The notes: a model not told the origin generated them from the sequence alone. Shown: positions 15,557 to 23,548, counted from the first letter of the stretch. The stretch is 25,498 nucleotides of DNA from JBMNQH01 sp050944035 (GCA_050944035.1 JBMNQH010000022.1:1-25498); one strand, 5' to 3'. Numbers and translations: made by a program.

Positions 15557-16432
15557 TCATGTGTTGGAACTTTGTACTTGTTTGCCGATGACGACCCGTG
15601 CAACACCCAGACTGTCATGGACTTTGCCGATTGGGGCGATGCCGTACTGTGGCATCAATGCGAGAACAGTTTCGGTTTGATTGATGCCAACTTCAAAATA
15701 GAGTCTGCCGTCGGCAGTCAGAAGCGGAGCCCAGTGTGCCAGGACAGCGCGGTAAAAATCCAGTCCATCCGCGCCGCCGTCCAAGGCCAGCGTGGGCTCA
15801 TAGTCCCGGACGGTACAGTCCAGCGTTTTCAAATCCGAAGTGGGAATATACGGTGGATTGCAAACAATGAGATCCATCGGCTGCCAATCTGCTGGCGGAA
15901 CTGATTTTGCGTCGGCGAGTCGGCAGGATACACGGTCAGAAAGTCCGTTTTGTGCGACATTGGTTTCACAAACCGCCAGCGCGGCCGTACTGATATCTGC
16001 CAGAGTCACACGACTGTTCGGCAGATTTACCGCCAGCGCGCAGCCGATGCAGCCGCTTCCGGAACACAAGTCCAGTATAGACCAAGAACTGTCCAATTTT
16101 TCGGACAGATCATGCAAAATACAGTCGATCAGGACTTCGGTATCCATTCGAGGGATCAGGACATCGGGACAAACAACAAATGGCAAACCGTAAAAAGACC
16201 AGTTACCAATAAGATAGGCCAACGGTTCTCCACACAGGCGTCGCTCCAGCAATGTCTGTAACTGTTGTTCTGCGGTTGGAGAAAGTGCCATTTGGCGGTC
16301 ACGCAGAAACTGCTCCGGTGTTTTACCGGCGACAAACGCTGTGAGCAGGCGGGCTTCCAATTGTGCGCCTGCAATGCCGTGGTCGGAAAACTGATGCCAT
16401 ACCGATTGAAAAGCGGATTGTAAGGTTGCCAT
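15557..16432 (-). CDS. prmC: Peptide chain release factor N5-glutamine methyltransferase
   Basis: SAM-dependent methyltransferase that modifies the GGQ glutamine of release factors RF1 and RF2. 291 aa. The N-terminal helical substrate domain covers about 1-75 (with GEPLAYLIGNWSFYGLPF just after it). The SAM site is DLCSGSGCIG (121-130), and the catalytic NPPYIP is at N192-P197. The start lies 4 nt after the stop of the DUF1385 gene, with no strong ribosome site of its own, so coupled translation is likely. The prmC-DUF1385 pairing is common in Clostridia, where DUF1385 genes often sit beside prmC and prfA; prfA itself is not in this window. Confidence 0.94.
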   Translation of the reverse strand: MATLQSAFQSVWHQFSDHGIAGAQLEARLLTAFVAGKTPEQFLRDRQMALSPTAEQQLQTLLERRLCGEPLAYLIGNWSFYGLPFVVCPDVLIPRMDTEVLIDCILHDLSEKLDSSWSILDLCSGSGCIGCALAVNLPNSRVTLADISTAALAVCETNVAQNGLSDRVSCRLADAKSVPPADWQPMDLIVCNPPYIPTSDLKTLDCTVRDYEPTLALDGGADGLDFYRAVLAHWAPLLTADGRLYFEVGINQTETVLALMPQYGIAPIGKVHDSLGVARVVIGKQVQSSNT

Positions 16433-16436
16433 AGCA

Positions 16437-17387
16437 TCACCATTTGTCGGCGCCCTGCTGTTCCGGGATTACCAGGGTCAGAGCGCGGATTGCGACTTCA
16501 ATCATACTGTCATCGGGTTCAAACGTAGTCAGGCGTTGCAACGCTTTTCCGGGGGCGGCAAGAGCGGTGGAGAGCCAGTTATCGTGCCGGCCAACCCAGC
16601 GATTGATCTCATAGCTGATGCCGACCACAACCGGCAGCAGCAAAATCCGAACCAGCATACGAACCCAGACATTGTTCCAGGTGGCGAAAGAGAATACCAG
16701 AATGCTGATAATCATGACCACAAACAGGAAACTGGTACCGCAGCGGGGATGCTGCCGCGGCTGGATGCGGACATTCTCCACGGTGAGCGAGAGCCCCTTT
16801 TCATAGCAGAAAATGCTTTTGTGCTCGGCACCGTGATAGGAAAAAACGCGCTGAATATCCTTGAGCCTGGTGCATAAAAAAAGATAGATCAGGAAAATGG
16901 CGATACGAATCAAGCCTTCGATCAGATTGCGCAGGATATGGTTGTCCACCACACGGTAGAACAAGCCGGCAATCAACGTGGGAAGCAGCATAAACAGTCC
17001 CACAGACATACCAATACCGAGAAAAACCGCAAACCAGATTAGAATTTTGTTTGCCTTTTCCGTGCCCAGTTTCTTCTCAATCCACAGATCAAATTTAGAG
17101 GGTTCTTCCTGTTCTTCCTCTGGAAGCAGGTCGGCAGAGTATGTCAATGCCTGGACGCCTTTGACCATGGAATCCAAAAAGTTGACTACGCCGCGGAGAA
17201 AGGGAACACCCAAAATGGGATGCTTTTCCTTTACCAGACGGAGTTCTTCCACCTTTGTAACCAGGCCGTCTTTGGTGCGGCAGACAATGGCCTGCTTTTG
17301 CGGACCGCGCATCAAAATGCCTTCAATGAGAGCCTGACCACCGATAGAGGTGCGAAAGGCCGTTTTTGTATCGTTATTATGAGCCAT
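16437..17387 (-). CDS. DUF1385 multi-pass membrane protein (YqhQ-like)
   Basis: 316 aa member of the DUF1385 family, function unknown. The N-terminus has the family hallmark IGGQALIEGILMRGP (residues about 15-29). About three to five hydrophobic segments follow, for example ILIWFAVFLGIGMSVGLFML and GLIRIAIFLIYLFL, then SFLFVVMIISILVFSFA. Conserved polar clusters GAEHKSIFCYE and QPRQHPRCGTSF lie between membrane segments and look like a metal or substrate site. It is part of the recA-prmC cluster; 33 nt without a terminator separate it from the histidine kinase gene upstream. Confidence 0.88.
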   Translation of the reverse strand: MAHNNDTKTAFRTSIGGQALIEGILMRGPQKQAIVCRTKDGLVTKVEELRLVKEKHPILGVPFLRGVVNFLDSMVKGVQALTYSADLLPEEEQEEPSKFDLWIEKKLGTEKANKILIWFAVFLGIGMSVGLFMLLPTLIAGLFYRVVDNHILRNLIEGLIRIAIFLIYLFLCTRLKDIQRVFSYHGAEHKSIFCYEKGLSLTVENVRIQPRQHPRCGTSFLFVVMIISILVFSFATWNNVWVRMLVRILLLPVVVGISYEINRWVGRHDNWLSTALAAPGKALQRLTTFEPDDSMIEVAIRALTLVIPEQQGADKW

Positions 17388-17420
17388 AAAACATCCTTTG
17401 TAAAAAATAAAAAACAGAGT

Positions 17421-18491
17421 TTAAAGCCGAATCGGCAGCTGAATGGAAACCAAAAAGCCGCCGCCTTTGGCGTTTGCAAGCGTGAGGGTTCCACCGTGGC
17501 GGGTTATTATTTCATCACAGACGGCAAGACCGATGCCAGTGCCGTCAATGTTGGAATTTCCTCGATAAAACCGTGTTCGAAGATGGGAAAGCTGTTCCTC
17601 CGGGACACCGGGCCCAAAATCGCGGAACTGGATTCGTACTGCTCCCTCTTGCAGAGACGTTGCCACGGCAAGCCGTCTGCCGACTTTACCGTATTTTACA
17701 GCATTATCAAGCAGATTCAGGAATACCTGTTTCAAGCGGTCAGGATCGGCATCGATTTTTGGAAGTGCATCCTCGCAGGGGAGATATACCAGCTCCATTT
17801 CTGCGCTGCGGAGCAATTCCCGGTAAGCGAGCAGGGCAGATTCCAGAATGTCGGAAACGTCGGTTTTCTGGATTGTGAGAGAGAACTGGTTGTCCCGGAC
17901 ATGGGTGAACCGCTGCAACTCTTCAGCCAAAGCGGTTAGACGATTTGCTTCTTTTGCAATGATATGCAGACCGTCCTGAGCGGAGGGGCTGAGGGTATCA
18001 TCATACAGCAGGGTTTCGCTCCAGCCGGTGATCGCGGTCAGCGGTGTACGGAGTTCATGGGAAACCGACGCAATAAATGCGGCACGTGCGGTTTCTGTCT
18101 CTGCCAGCTGCGCAGACATGCGATTGAACGCTTCCGTCAGTTCCCTGAATTCCTCACATAGGGGACAGTTGATCTGTGCGCCGTAAGTACCGGAGGTGAT
18201 ACGGTCAGCTGCCGCAGTCAAGTTCTGAATGGAAACGGTGACAGCACGCAGTGTGTGCAGGTCAAGTGCCAATAGGAGGAGCAGTGCAGCAAGTCCCAGC
18301 AGGGAAGCGATGAGAAAGCCCGGCAGAAGATGGGAAACCAATTGCCGGAGAATGAGAAAAACGATCCAATCTACCAGTATGAATATCGTGACAGCTATAC
18401 CGCTGTGCAGCAGCCAACGATTACGCGGAGGGCGATGGGGAGATGGATGCTGTTGCAAGGGAATTGCCCCCTTTCCAGAAATGGGATGCAT
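17421..18491 (-). CDS. Sensor histidine kinase
   Basis: 356 aa membrane sensor kinase. Two hydrophobic segments (about 27-48 and 57-77) leave only a very short outside loop, so sensing is likely within the membrane or cytoplasm. A HAMP-like linker (about 78-130) is followed by the phospho-acceptor ASVSHELRTP (H145), the N-box NLLDNAVKYGK, the G1 box DFGPGVPEEQL and the G2 box GTGIGLAV. It starts 3 nt after the response-regulator stop, so it forms one two-component system with it. The architecture and order resemble the PhoR/PhoB-like pairs of Firmicutes, but the signal and the targets are not evident here. Confidence 0.94.
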   Translation of the reverse strand: MHPISGKGAIPLQQHPSPHRPPRNRWLLHSGIAVTIFILVDWIVFLILRQLVSHLLPGFLIASLLGLAALLLLLALDLHTLRAVTVSIQNLTAAADRITSGTYGAQINCPLCEEFRELTEAFNRMSAQLAETETARAAFIASVSHELRTPLTAITGWSETLLYDDTLSPSAQDGLHIIAKEANRLTALAEELQRFTHVRDNQFSLTIQKTDVSDILESALLAYRELLRSAEMELVYLPCEDALPKIDADPDRLKQVFLNLLDNAVKYGKVGRRLAVATSLQEGAVRIQFRDFGPGVPEEQLSHLRTRFYRGNSNIDGTGIGLAVCDEIITRHGGTLTLANAKGGGFLVSIQLPIRL

Positions 18492-18494
18492 AAA

Positions 18495-19190
18495 TCATAC
18501 ATTCCATTTGTAGCCGAAACCCCAGTCCGTGATAATATAAATCGGATTGGTGGGATCCTCTTCCAGTTTGATCCGCAGCCTTCGGATATTGACATCAACA
18601 ATTTTGAGTTCTCCGAAGTAATTGCGGCCCCAGACTGTATGCAGCATTTCTTCACGGGAAAAGGATTTTCCTGGATTTTCCATGAATAATTTGACGATAC
18701 TGTATTCAATCTGTGTCAGTTTAATACGGGTGCCATTTTTTTCCAGCGTTCGATTGCGGGTATTGAGTACGAATGGGCCTTGCCGCAGTTCAAAGGAAGC
18801 TGTCGTAACGGAAGCAATACAGGTTCTGCGGAACAGTGCGTCAATACGAGCCATCAGTTCTGCGGGAGAAAACGGCTTGGTAACATAGTCGTCTGCACCC
18901 GTCATAAGCCCGGTGATTTTGTCCATTTCCTGACTTTTCGCGGTCAACATGATAATGCCGATCTGAGGATCGGCAGCGCGGAGCTGACGGCAGACTTCAA
19001 AACCATCCAAATCTGAATCTGGCAGCATAATATCCAGCAGTGCAATTTGAATATCCGGATGTGCATGAAACTGTTTCATTGCCTCTGCGCCGGTTTCCGC
19101 CTCGATGGCTTCATATCCGGAGCGCCGCAGGTTGATGACAACAAAACTACGGATACTGGCTTCATCTTCCAGAACCAGAACCTTCTTCAT
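18495..19190 (-). CDS. OmpR/PhoB-family response regulator
   Basis: 231 aa DNA-binding regulator. The receiver domain (1-120) has the acidic pair E9-D (LEDE), the phospho-acceptor D53 (LLDIMLPD), T83 (MLTAKS) and K105 (TKPFSPAEL). The C-terminal winged helix (about 130-231) contains LTQIEYSIVKLFMENPGKSF and the recognition segment NYFGELKIVDVNIRRLRIKL. The start at 19190 is chosen because GGAGG lies about 7 nt upstream; the longer in-frame reading to 19286 has an arginine-rich non-homologous beginning. It is the first gene of the cluster that continues through the kinase toward recA. Confidence 0.95.
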   Translation of the reverse strand: MKKVLVLEDEASIRSFVVINLRRSGYEAIEAETGAEAMKQFHAHPDIQIALLDIMLPDSDLDGFEVCRQLRAADPQIGIIMLTAKSQEMDKITGLMTGADDYVTKPFSPAELMARIDALFRRTCIASVTTASFELRQGPFVLNTRNRTLEKNGTRIKLTQIEYSIVKLFMENPGKSFSREEMLHTVWGRNYFGELKIVDVNIRRLRIKLEEDPTNPIYIITDWGFGYKWNV

Positions 19191-19588
19191 ACTTTGCCTC
19201 CTTATTGGTATGATGCAGTGGAGTCGGAAAGAAACAGGGGAGAACCGATCATCTGCCCGGCTATTCTTTCGGAGTGTGCACACCAAATCAAGTTATTATA
19301 ATACCACAGTTTCCTGTAAAATGGTAGAGGCATTCGATACAATTCACAGATCGGCTATCAATCAAAAGCAGAGCAAAAAAGGATATTGGCGAACATATTT
19401 TTATCGATTAAATAGAAGAAAAGCCCGCACATCTTTTTGTAAACAAGATTATAAAAACAGGATGGCGTAAAATCGAAAAAAATGATAAAATATATCTGGT
19501 TAAGATTGGATTGTTTGGAAATCTTTCATTCACAACAATTTGATGCTTTGTGATAAGAATAAAAATTATATTAAGAAGGATTATCTTT
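19191..19588. other. Intergenic region between the two-component system and DUF4230 gene
   Basis: About 400 nt between divergent genes, A+T-rich toward the right. It must hold the promoter for the response-regulator gene on the minus strand: a -10-like TATAAT occurs at 19300-19295 with only a poorly spaced TTTACA before it. It should also hold a promoter for the DUF4230 gene on the plus strand, but I could not fix one. No RNA gene or clear repeat was seen. Confidence 0.5.
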
Positions 19589-20218
19589 ATGAATGAGCAA
19601 AATGGGGGAAAGAAAGGTAAATTAGATTTTCTAAGAAAATGGTTTACCAGAAAAATATTGATGGGTATTGTAATTGTCTTGGCGCTTAGTGCTGGAGCAA
19701 TTGGACTGGGAAAATTTATTTCGTCTGAAAGTAAGACAATAAAGATTGGGTTTGAGGACATTGGCGAGTTTGCCACACAATCTGCCTACTGCACAGAGGT
19801 AAACGTTACAGAGGCTTCCAGAGAGTTATTTGGGGTTACCATACCGTTTACACAGAGCAAATATATATACAGTTATGATATACTGATAAAGGCAGGTTTT
19901 GATTTTGGAGAGATTGAGTGGACTGTGGATGATGCAGACGCAACCATCAGAGTGAAGTTGCCGGAAGCAAAAATATTGAGCAGTGAAATAGATATGGATT
20001 CCTTTAAGCTATATCTTGAAGATGAAAGTATTTTCAGGCAGATTACTTTAACCGAAAATAACGAAGCACTGGCAACCTTGATACAAACAGCAGAAAAAAA
20101 TGCTGTTGCCAACGGCTTGCTGGAGAATGCGCGTAGCAATGCGGAAACCATTTTGACCGGTTTTTTTGCCAATGTATACGATTTAAAAGAATACGAAATA
20201 GAATTCAAAGATAAATAA
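19589..20218 (+). CDS. DUF4230 membrane-anchored protein
   Basis: 209 aa. A short basic cytoplasmic N-terminus (KKGKLDFLRKWFTRK) precedes one transmembrane segment (about 23-41). A soluble outer domain follows with the DUF4230 look: an early DIGEFATQSAYCTEV strand, a WTVDDADATIRVKLPEAKILSSEID core, and a helical C-terminus (AEKNAVANGLLENARSNAETIL). Function of the family is unknown. The start at 19589 has AGAAGGA 8 nt upstream; the longer in-frame reading from 19550 lacks a ribosome site. Its codons are more A+T-rich than those of the recA cluster. A 27-codon membrane peptide gene follows after 14 nt. Confidence 0.82.
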   Translation: MNEQNGGKKGKLDFLRKWFTRKILMGIVIVLALSAGAIGLGKFISSESKTIKIGFEDIGEFATQSAYCTEVNVTEASRELFGVTIPFTQSKYIYSYDILIKAGFDFGEIEWTVDDADATIRVKLPEAKILSSEIDMDSFKLYLEDESIFRQITLTENNEALATLIQTAEKNAVANGLLENARSNAETILTGFFANVYDLKEYEIEFKDK

Positions 20219-20232
20219 TGGGAGAGTTATTC

Positions 20233-20316
20233 ATGAAACGGAAGATTTTATTTGCACTGGGCATCATTGTAGCAGCAATTGCACTGTTTTACTTCGTTTT
20301 GTTTCTGACAGCTTAA
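20233..20316 (+). CDS. 27-aa hydrophobic membrane peptide
   Basis: A short reading frame (ATG 20233, TAA 20314-20316) begins 14 nt after the DUF4230 stop and has GGGAGAG about 8 nt upstream. The product starts MKRK and then is almost entirely hydrophobic (residues 5-26), a single membrane helix with a positive cytoplasmic end. It has no recognisable family. Position and ribosome site suggest cotranslation with the DUF4230 protein; a partner role in the membrane is a guess. Confidence 0.5.
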   Translation: MKRKILFALGIIVAAIALFYFVLFLTA

Positions 20317-20515
20317 GCGCATGTCTGTTTCAACAATATAGAGTGCAAAGCTGTCAGCTCTTCTTAAACGATAGCTGGGAGAGGGAGAGCCGGACGTGCG
20401 TTCGCTCGCCTGACTGCTATGGAAAAATGTTACGCAACAGTAGCTAAAAAGCCTTTTCATATGTGAGTCTGTATGGTTTCATTCATTTTTAGCAAATAAA
20501 CTATAAAAATACTAC

Positions 20516-20544
20516 TTGAAAAGCGGGCAACCTTGTTGTATAAT
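20516..20544 (+). promoter_or_regulatory. Promoter of tRNA-Leu
   Basis: TTGAAA (20516-20521), a 17-nt spacer and a perfect TATAAT (20539-20544) lie 11 nt before the tRNA. The 199 nt before it, back to the small membrane peptide, hold no gene that I can support. Confidence 0.85.
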
Positions 20545-20555
20545 CTCAGTATCAC

Positions 20556-20642
20556 GCCGGTGTGATGGAATTGGTAGACGTGACGGACTCAAAATCCGTT
20601 GGTGGCAACATCGTGTGGGTTCGAGTCCCACCACCGGCACCA
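20556..20642 (+). tRNA. tRNA-Leu (CAA)
   Basis: 87-nt class II tRNA with a long variable arm and encoded CCA. GCCGGTG (20556-20562) pairs with CACCGGC (20632-20638). The anticodon loop CTCAAAA gives CAA. It has its own promoter and terminator. The mobile element with serine recombinases starts within about 60 nt of its 3' end. Confidence 0.96.
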
Positions 20643-20645
20643 TGC

Positions 20646-20696
20646 CGAGTGTTCTTATAGCATTTGAAAAATGCTGTAAGAACACTCGCTTTTTTA
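20646..20696 (+). terminator. Rho-independent terminator of tRNA-Leu
   Basis: A long stem (20646-20688, arms of about 19 bp with one G-U) with a short A-rich loop is followed by a run of T (20690-20695). The T-run ends only a few bases before the stop codon of the first mobile-element gene. Confidence 0.88.
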
Positions 20697-20699
20697 TGC

Positions 20700-21056
20700 T
20701 CAAAAGTGTTTCTGCTGTCCAAGGGAAACGCCCTCGTCTGCCGAGATAAGCTCCGCACCGTACTGATTGAGCGTCTTTACGACCTTTGGCATGAGCAGAT
20801 AGCTCCGCACGATGCGCGACAGATTTTTAACTAATACCGCTTCTACTTTCCCGTCTTTCATGGCATCCGTTACTTCCTTCAACCCCGGCCTGTCGAGCGT
20901 AAGGCCGTTTCCGTATTCGGTGGTGACGCCTGCAACAGGAAGCCCTCGCTTGGCGGCATACTCCGTCAGGTATCGCACCTGGGCGGTCATGGCGAAATCG
21001 TTATCGGGAGACTGATGGGCTATCCGGCAATATATCCACACTCGCTTTTGCGCCAT
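20700..21056 (-). CDS. Serine-recombinase-like protein, catalytic serine missing
   Basis: 118 aa with only the N-terminal resolvase fold: VWIYCRIAHQ at the start, then YGNGLTLDRPGLKEVTDAM and VLVKNLSRIVRSY. In the active neighbour the corresponding segment reads YPRLS with the catalytic serine; here it reads YCRIA, alanine 13 in its place. The recombinase and zinc-ribbon C-terminal domains are absent. The ATG at 21056 is used because GGGAGG lies 8 nt upstream; a TTG at 21074 would overlap the preceding gene by 4 nt. It is probably cotranscribed with the large recombinase and may be an accessory or directionality partner, or decayed. The stop lies 4-5 nt from the tRNA-Leu terminator, so the element boundary may have shaped its C-terminus. 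Confidence 0.72.
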   Translation of the reverse strand: MAQKRVWIYCRIAHQSPDNDFAMTAQVRYLTEYAAKRGLPVAGVTTEYGNGLTLDRPGLKEVTDAMKDGKVEAVLVKNLSRIVRSYLLMPKVVKTLNQYGAELISADEGVSLGQQKHF

Positions 21057-21070
21057 CCTATATTCCTCCC

Positions 21071-22780
21071 TCAACTCGCCAGCGTGTTGGGAACGTAGTT
21101 CACAATCACGCCTTTTCTGGTGTTCACGGAAACTTCGGGATAAGGCAGGGGCAGCACGTCTGGAATGTCGATTGCGCCGATGCAGTTATAGCGGATCGTC
21201 AGCCGTTGTTCCCAAACGCCGTTGACCTTCTCGGCCTGATGGACTTCGATGCGCTCTACAAGCTCATTGAGCATCCTGGGTGTGAGCTTTTTTGCCCGTG
21301 TGTATTTGCGGACGGTGGAGATGAACATATCCGCCGTGACGGACTTGCTGACCGATTTATCGAGTGCGTTTCTGAGCGCCTTGATTTTCTCGGTCAGTTC
21401 TTTTTGTTCATCCTCATACTTGATCGACATGCGGGCAAACCGTTCATCCGAGATTTTCCCTGAAGCATTGTCCTCATAGATTTTCTCAAACAACGTATCC
21501 AGCTCCCTGTCGCGGGCTTGAAGCGCGTATAGCTCTTTCTGCATAGACTGGCGCTCTGTAACGGCGCTCTGCTGGGAATACCCCATGACTGCCTCCGCAA
21601 ACATCTTCTCGTATTGGCTGGCGAATTTGGTGAGCCTGCGGATTTCCCCAAGTACGACCTGTTCCAGAAAGTCCACTCGGATATAATGGGTTGAATTGCA
21701 AGTACCCCGGTTGCCCTTATAGTTGGAGCAGTTGAAATACTTGATCTCCGGGTTCCCCTGGTTGAAGTGGAAGTGGAGGTTTTTCCCGCAGTCGGCACAG
21801 ATAAGTAGGCCGGAAAACATGCAGGTGTCGCCGTCGTTGGTCTTACGCTTGCGGAGCTTCCCGCGCTTTTGCTGTACCTGTTCCCATACGGTACGCTCGA
21901 TAATGGCCTCATGCACATCGCGGAATATTACCCAATTCTCACGGTCATTCTCAATCCGCTTTTTGAGCTTGTAGGACTTTGAGTAGGTCTTGAAATTGAG
22001 AATGTCGCCGCAATACTCCTGTGAGGACAGGATTTTGATGACCGAGGAGCTGTTCCATTTGGTAGGCGGCGCGTCCTTGCGCTTGCCGGGGCGGTTGATG
22101 CCCTTGCTCTGCCAGTAGGCCATCGGGGTCAGCACTCCTTCTTCCTCCAACCGTGTGGCGATTTGCTCCGTTCCAAGGCCATCCAGCGTCATGCGATAAA
22201 TGCGGCGAACAACGGCGGCGGGTTCATCGTCCACAAGCCAATGCTTTAGGTTGTCCGGGTCTTTCATGTACCCATAAGGCGGCTGGCCCATCGGCTCACC
22301 GGCGTTCCCCTTGATTTTGTTGCTGATTCGCCGCTTTTTGCTGATGTCCCGCGCATACCATTCGTTGAACAGGTTTTTTATCGGGGCCATCTCGCTTTCA
22401 CCCTCGGCGGTGTCGATGCCATCGGAAACGGCCACAAGCCGGATGTCGTGTTCCGGGAAGAATTCTTCCATGAGCCTGCCGACCTCAATATAGTTGCGTC
22501 CCAAGCGCGACATATCCTTGACAAAAACAGCGGCGGCGTGACCTTTCTCCAATTCTGCTATCATCGCGTTGAAGCCGGGGCGATCCATCGTGACGCCGGA
22601 AACACCGTCATCGCAAAATGTCACAAGGTTCGTATAGCCCATGTCCTTCGCGGCTTTGGTGAGCAATTTCTTTTGGTTCTGGATGCTGTAACTGTCGCCA
22701 TCGAGGTTGTCATCGCGGGAAAGACGCGGATACAAAAACGCGGTATCCTCGCGGTTTTTTCTACTACTTGACTGTTTCAC
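21071..22780 (-). CDS. Large serine recombinase (transposase/integrase)
   Basis: 569 aa site-specific recombinase expected to excise and insert the element. The resolvase domain (about 13-160) has the catalytic S21 in YPRLSRDD, the GVSGVTMDRPGFNAM segment and VKDMSRLGRN. The recombinase domain (about 175-290) includes GQPPYGYMKDP and INRPGKRKDAPPTKWNSSSV. The zinc ribbon is at about 340-385 (LICADCGKNLHF, then FNCSNYKGNRGTC). A charged helical stretch, probably a coiled coil, covers about 400-470. The GTG start at 22780 lies 4 nt after AAAGGAGG. It is similar in layout to the TndX/TnpX recombinases of Clostridial transposons. Confidence 0.95.
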   Translation of the reverse strand: MKQSSSRKNREDTAFLYPRLSRDDNLDGDSYSIQNQKKLLTKAAKDMGYTNLVTFCDDGVSGVTMDRPGFNAMIAELEKGHAAAVFVKDMSRLGRNYIEVGRLMEEFFPEHDIRLVAVSDGIDTAEGESEMAPIKNLFNEWYARDISKKRRISNKIKGNAGEPMGQPPYGYMKDPDNLKHWLVDDEPAAVVRRIYRMTLDGLGTEQIATRLEEEGVLTPMAYWQSKGINRPGKRKDAPPTKWNSSSVIKILSSQEYCGDILNFKTYSKSYKLKKRIENDRENWVIFRDVHEAIIERTVWEQVQQKRGKLRKRKTNDGDTCMFSGLLICADCGKNLHFHFNQGNPEIKYFNCSNYKGNRGTCNSTHYIRVDFLEQVVLGEIRRLTKFASQYEKMFAEAVMGYSQQSAVTERQSMQKELYALQARDRELDTLFEKIYEDNASGKISDERFARMSIKYEDEQKELTEKIKALRNALDKSVSKSVTADMFISTVRKYTRAKKLTPRMLNELVERIEVHQAEKVNGVWEQRLTIRYNCIGAIDIPDVLPLPYPEVSVNTRKGVIVNYVPNTLAS

Positions 22781-22866
22781 AAATCCTCCTTTCCGGCAGT
22801 CAAGAGCAGTATTTACAAGGCAAGGATACCACGCCAGACCACCGTTGTCACGCTTGCGGCATATAG

Positions 22867-23067
22867 CTAAAGCTGATTTGTCACGTCAGCTTTCATCATT
22901 CTCATTAAGATGCTGCCAAAGGATTCGCGCCCTTCCTGCTGAAAGATGGGCGTGACGATAAACTTCTTGCCATCTACCTGATAGGTAGAAACCTTTTCAA
23001 GAGGATTACGCCCGGAAGCAGCGGGTCGGATTTCACTTATTCTGGGTTTGGGATTACTCTTTTCCAC
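22867..23067 (-). CDS. TnpW-like small transposon protein
   Basis: 66 aa. The GTG start at 23067 has AAGGAGG about 8 nt upstream. A variable, proline-rich N-terminus (SNPKPRISEIRP) is followed by a conserved-looking core YQVDGKKFIVTPIFQQEG and a C-terminal helix (SFGSILMRMMKADV). This matches the pattern of the TnpW family found beside large serine recombinases in Clostridial elements. Its function is unknown. It is probably cotranscribed with the downstream recombinase genes. Confidence 0.68.
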   Translation of the reverse strand: MEKSNPKPRISEIRPAASGRNPLEKVSTYQVDGKKFIVTPIFQQEGRESFGSILMRMMKADVTNQL

Positions 23068-23097
23068 CTATTTGCCTCCTTCTTTGTAGAATAAGAA

Positions 23098-23159
23098 ACA
23101 GCCGCGCCGAATGAGTTGGAGCCGCATAAACATATTGCGGCGCAGACTGGCGCGGCTGT
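23098..23159 (-). ncRNA. Nested hairpin upstream of the TnpW-like gene (possible attenuator or small RNA)
   Basis: An 11-bp GC-rich outer stem (23098-23108 with 23149-23159) encloses a second 6-bp stem (23121-23126 with 23136-23141), giving a branched or extended hairpin. Weaker pairing of AATAAGA with TCTTATT extends it outward. On the minus strand TTTCTTATTC follows, then the tnpW ribosome site. It may therefore be an attenuator for tnpW and the recombinases, or a stable leader structure. Confidence 0.5.
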
Positions 23160-23303
23160 CCTATCTTATTGCTGATTGCTTTCGCCGTATTTGCCACGCA
23201 TCCCCGGCGAGGGGAGCTTGCAGGCCGTCCTTGGTTGGACTGTCCCAACACCGCAGCACCGTCGCTTGTAAGGCTAACGAATGCCGCCGTGTTCCCCCTC
23301 AAG

Positions 23304-23507
23304 TCAGTGGGAGGCCGTAGGCTGGGGTTGCGTATCGCCCGCGCTGTCGTCGCGCCCGGATGTACCATAATCCGTGTCAGAGGAAAATGCGTTGATCGCT
23401 CGGATAGCTTGTCCAGAATCACCTCCTGAAGCCATCGTCTTGGCGGCGCACCTCATTTCGCTATCGCGCGGGGTCTGTGCCTGCAAACTCGTATATTCAG
23501 TTTTCAT
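23304..23507 (-). CDS. Doubtful small ORF, 67 aa
   Basis: A short reading frame in the gap between the sigma-factor gene and the TnpW-like gene, same strand as both. The product begins MKTEYTSLQAQTPRD and is polar, rich in Ser, Thr, Asp and Ala, with no recognisable domain. There is no ribosome site before the ATG (ATTGAACC). The stop comes before the hairpin at 23098-23159. The position fits an element gene but chance is as likely. Confidence 0.25.
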   Translation of the reverse strand: MKTEYTSLQAQTPRDSEMRCAAKTMASGGDSGQAIRAINAFSSDTDYGTSGRDDSAGDTQPQPTASH

Positions 23508-23548
23508 GGTTCAATGTGAAGGCGCTGTTCGAGGAAAATGCCCTCCAC

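Larger units (their letters stand above)
23068..23548. other. Structured intergenic region between the TnpW-like and sigma-factor genes
   Basis: About 480 nt. Its most evident content is a nested hairpin at 23098-23159, listed separately. One frame (23304-23507, minus, 67 codons) is open but has no ribosome site, and another (23054-23422, minus) overlaps the hairpin and the tnpW start. I give the first as a low-confidence gene and do not support the second. Confidence 0.5.

Noticed and set aside
20317..20515. GAGAGCCGGACGTGCG in the gap before tRNA-Leu as a group II intron remnant
   Set aside because: Only one short arm resembles such introns; the matching half and any reverse-transcriptase sequence are missing.
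23054..23422. 122-codon minus-strand frame upstream of the TnpW-like gene
   Set aside because: It overlaps the nested hairpin and the tnpW start and ribosome site, has a rather random composition, and its own start is placed too close to the AGGAG.
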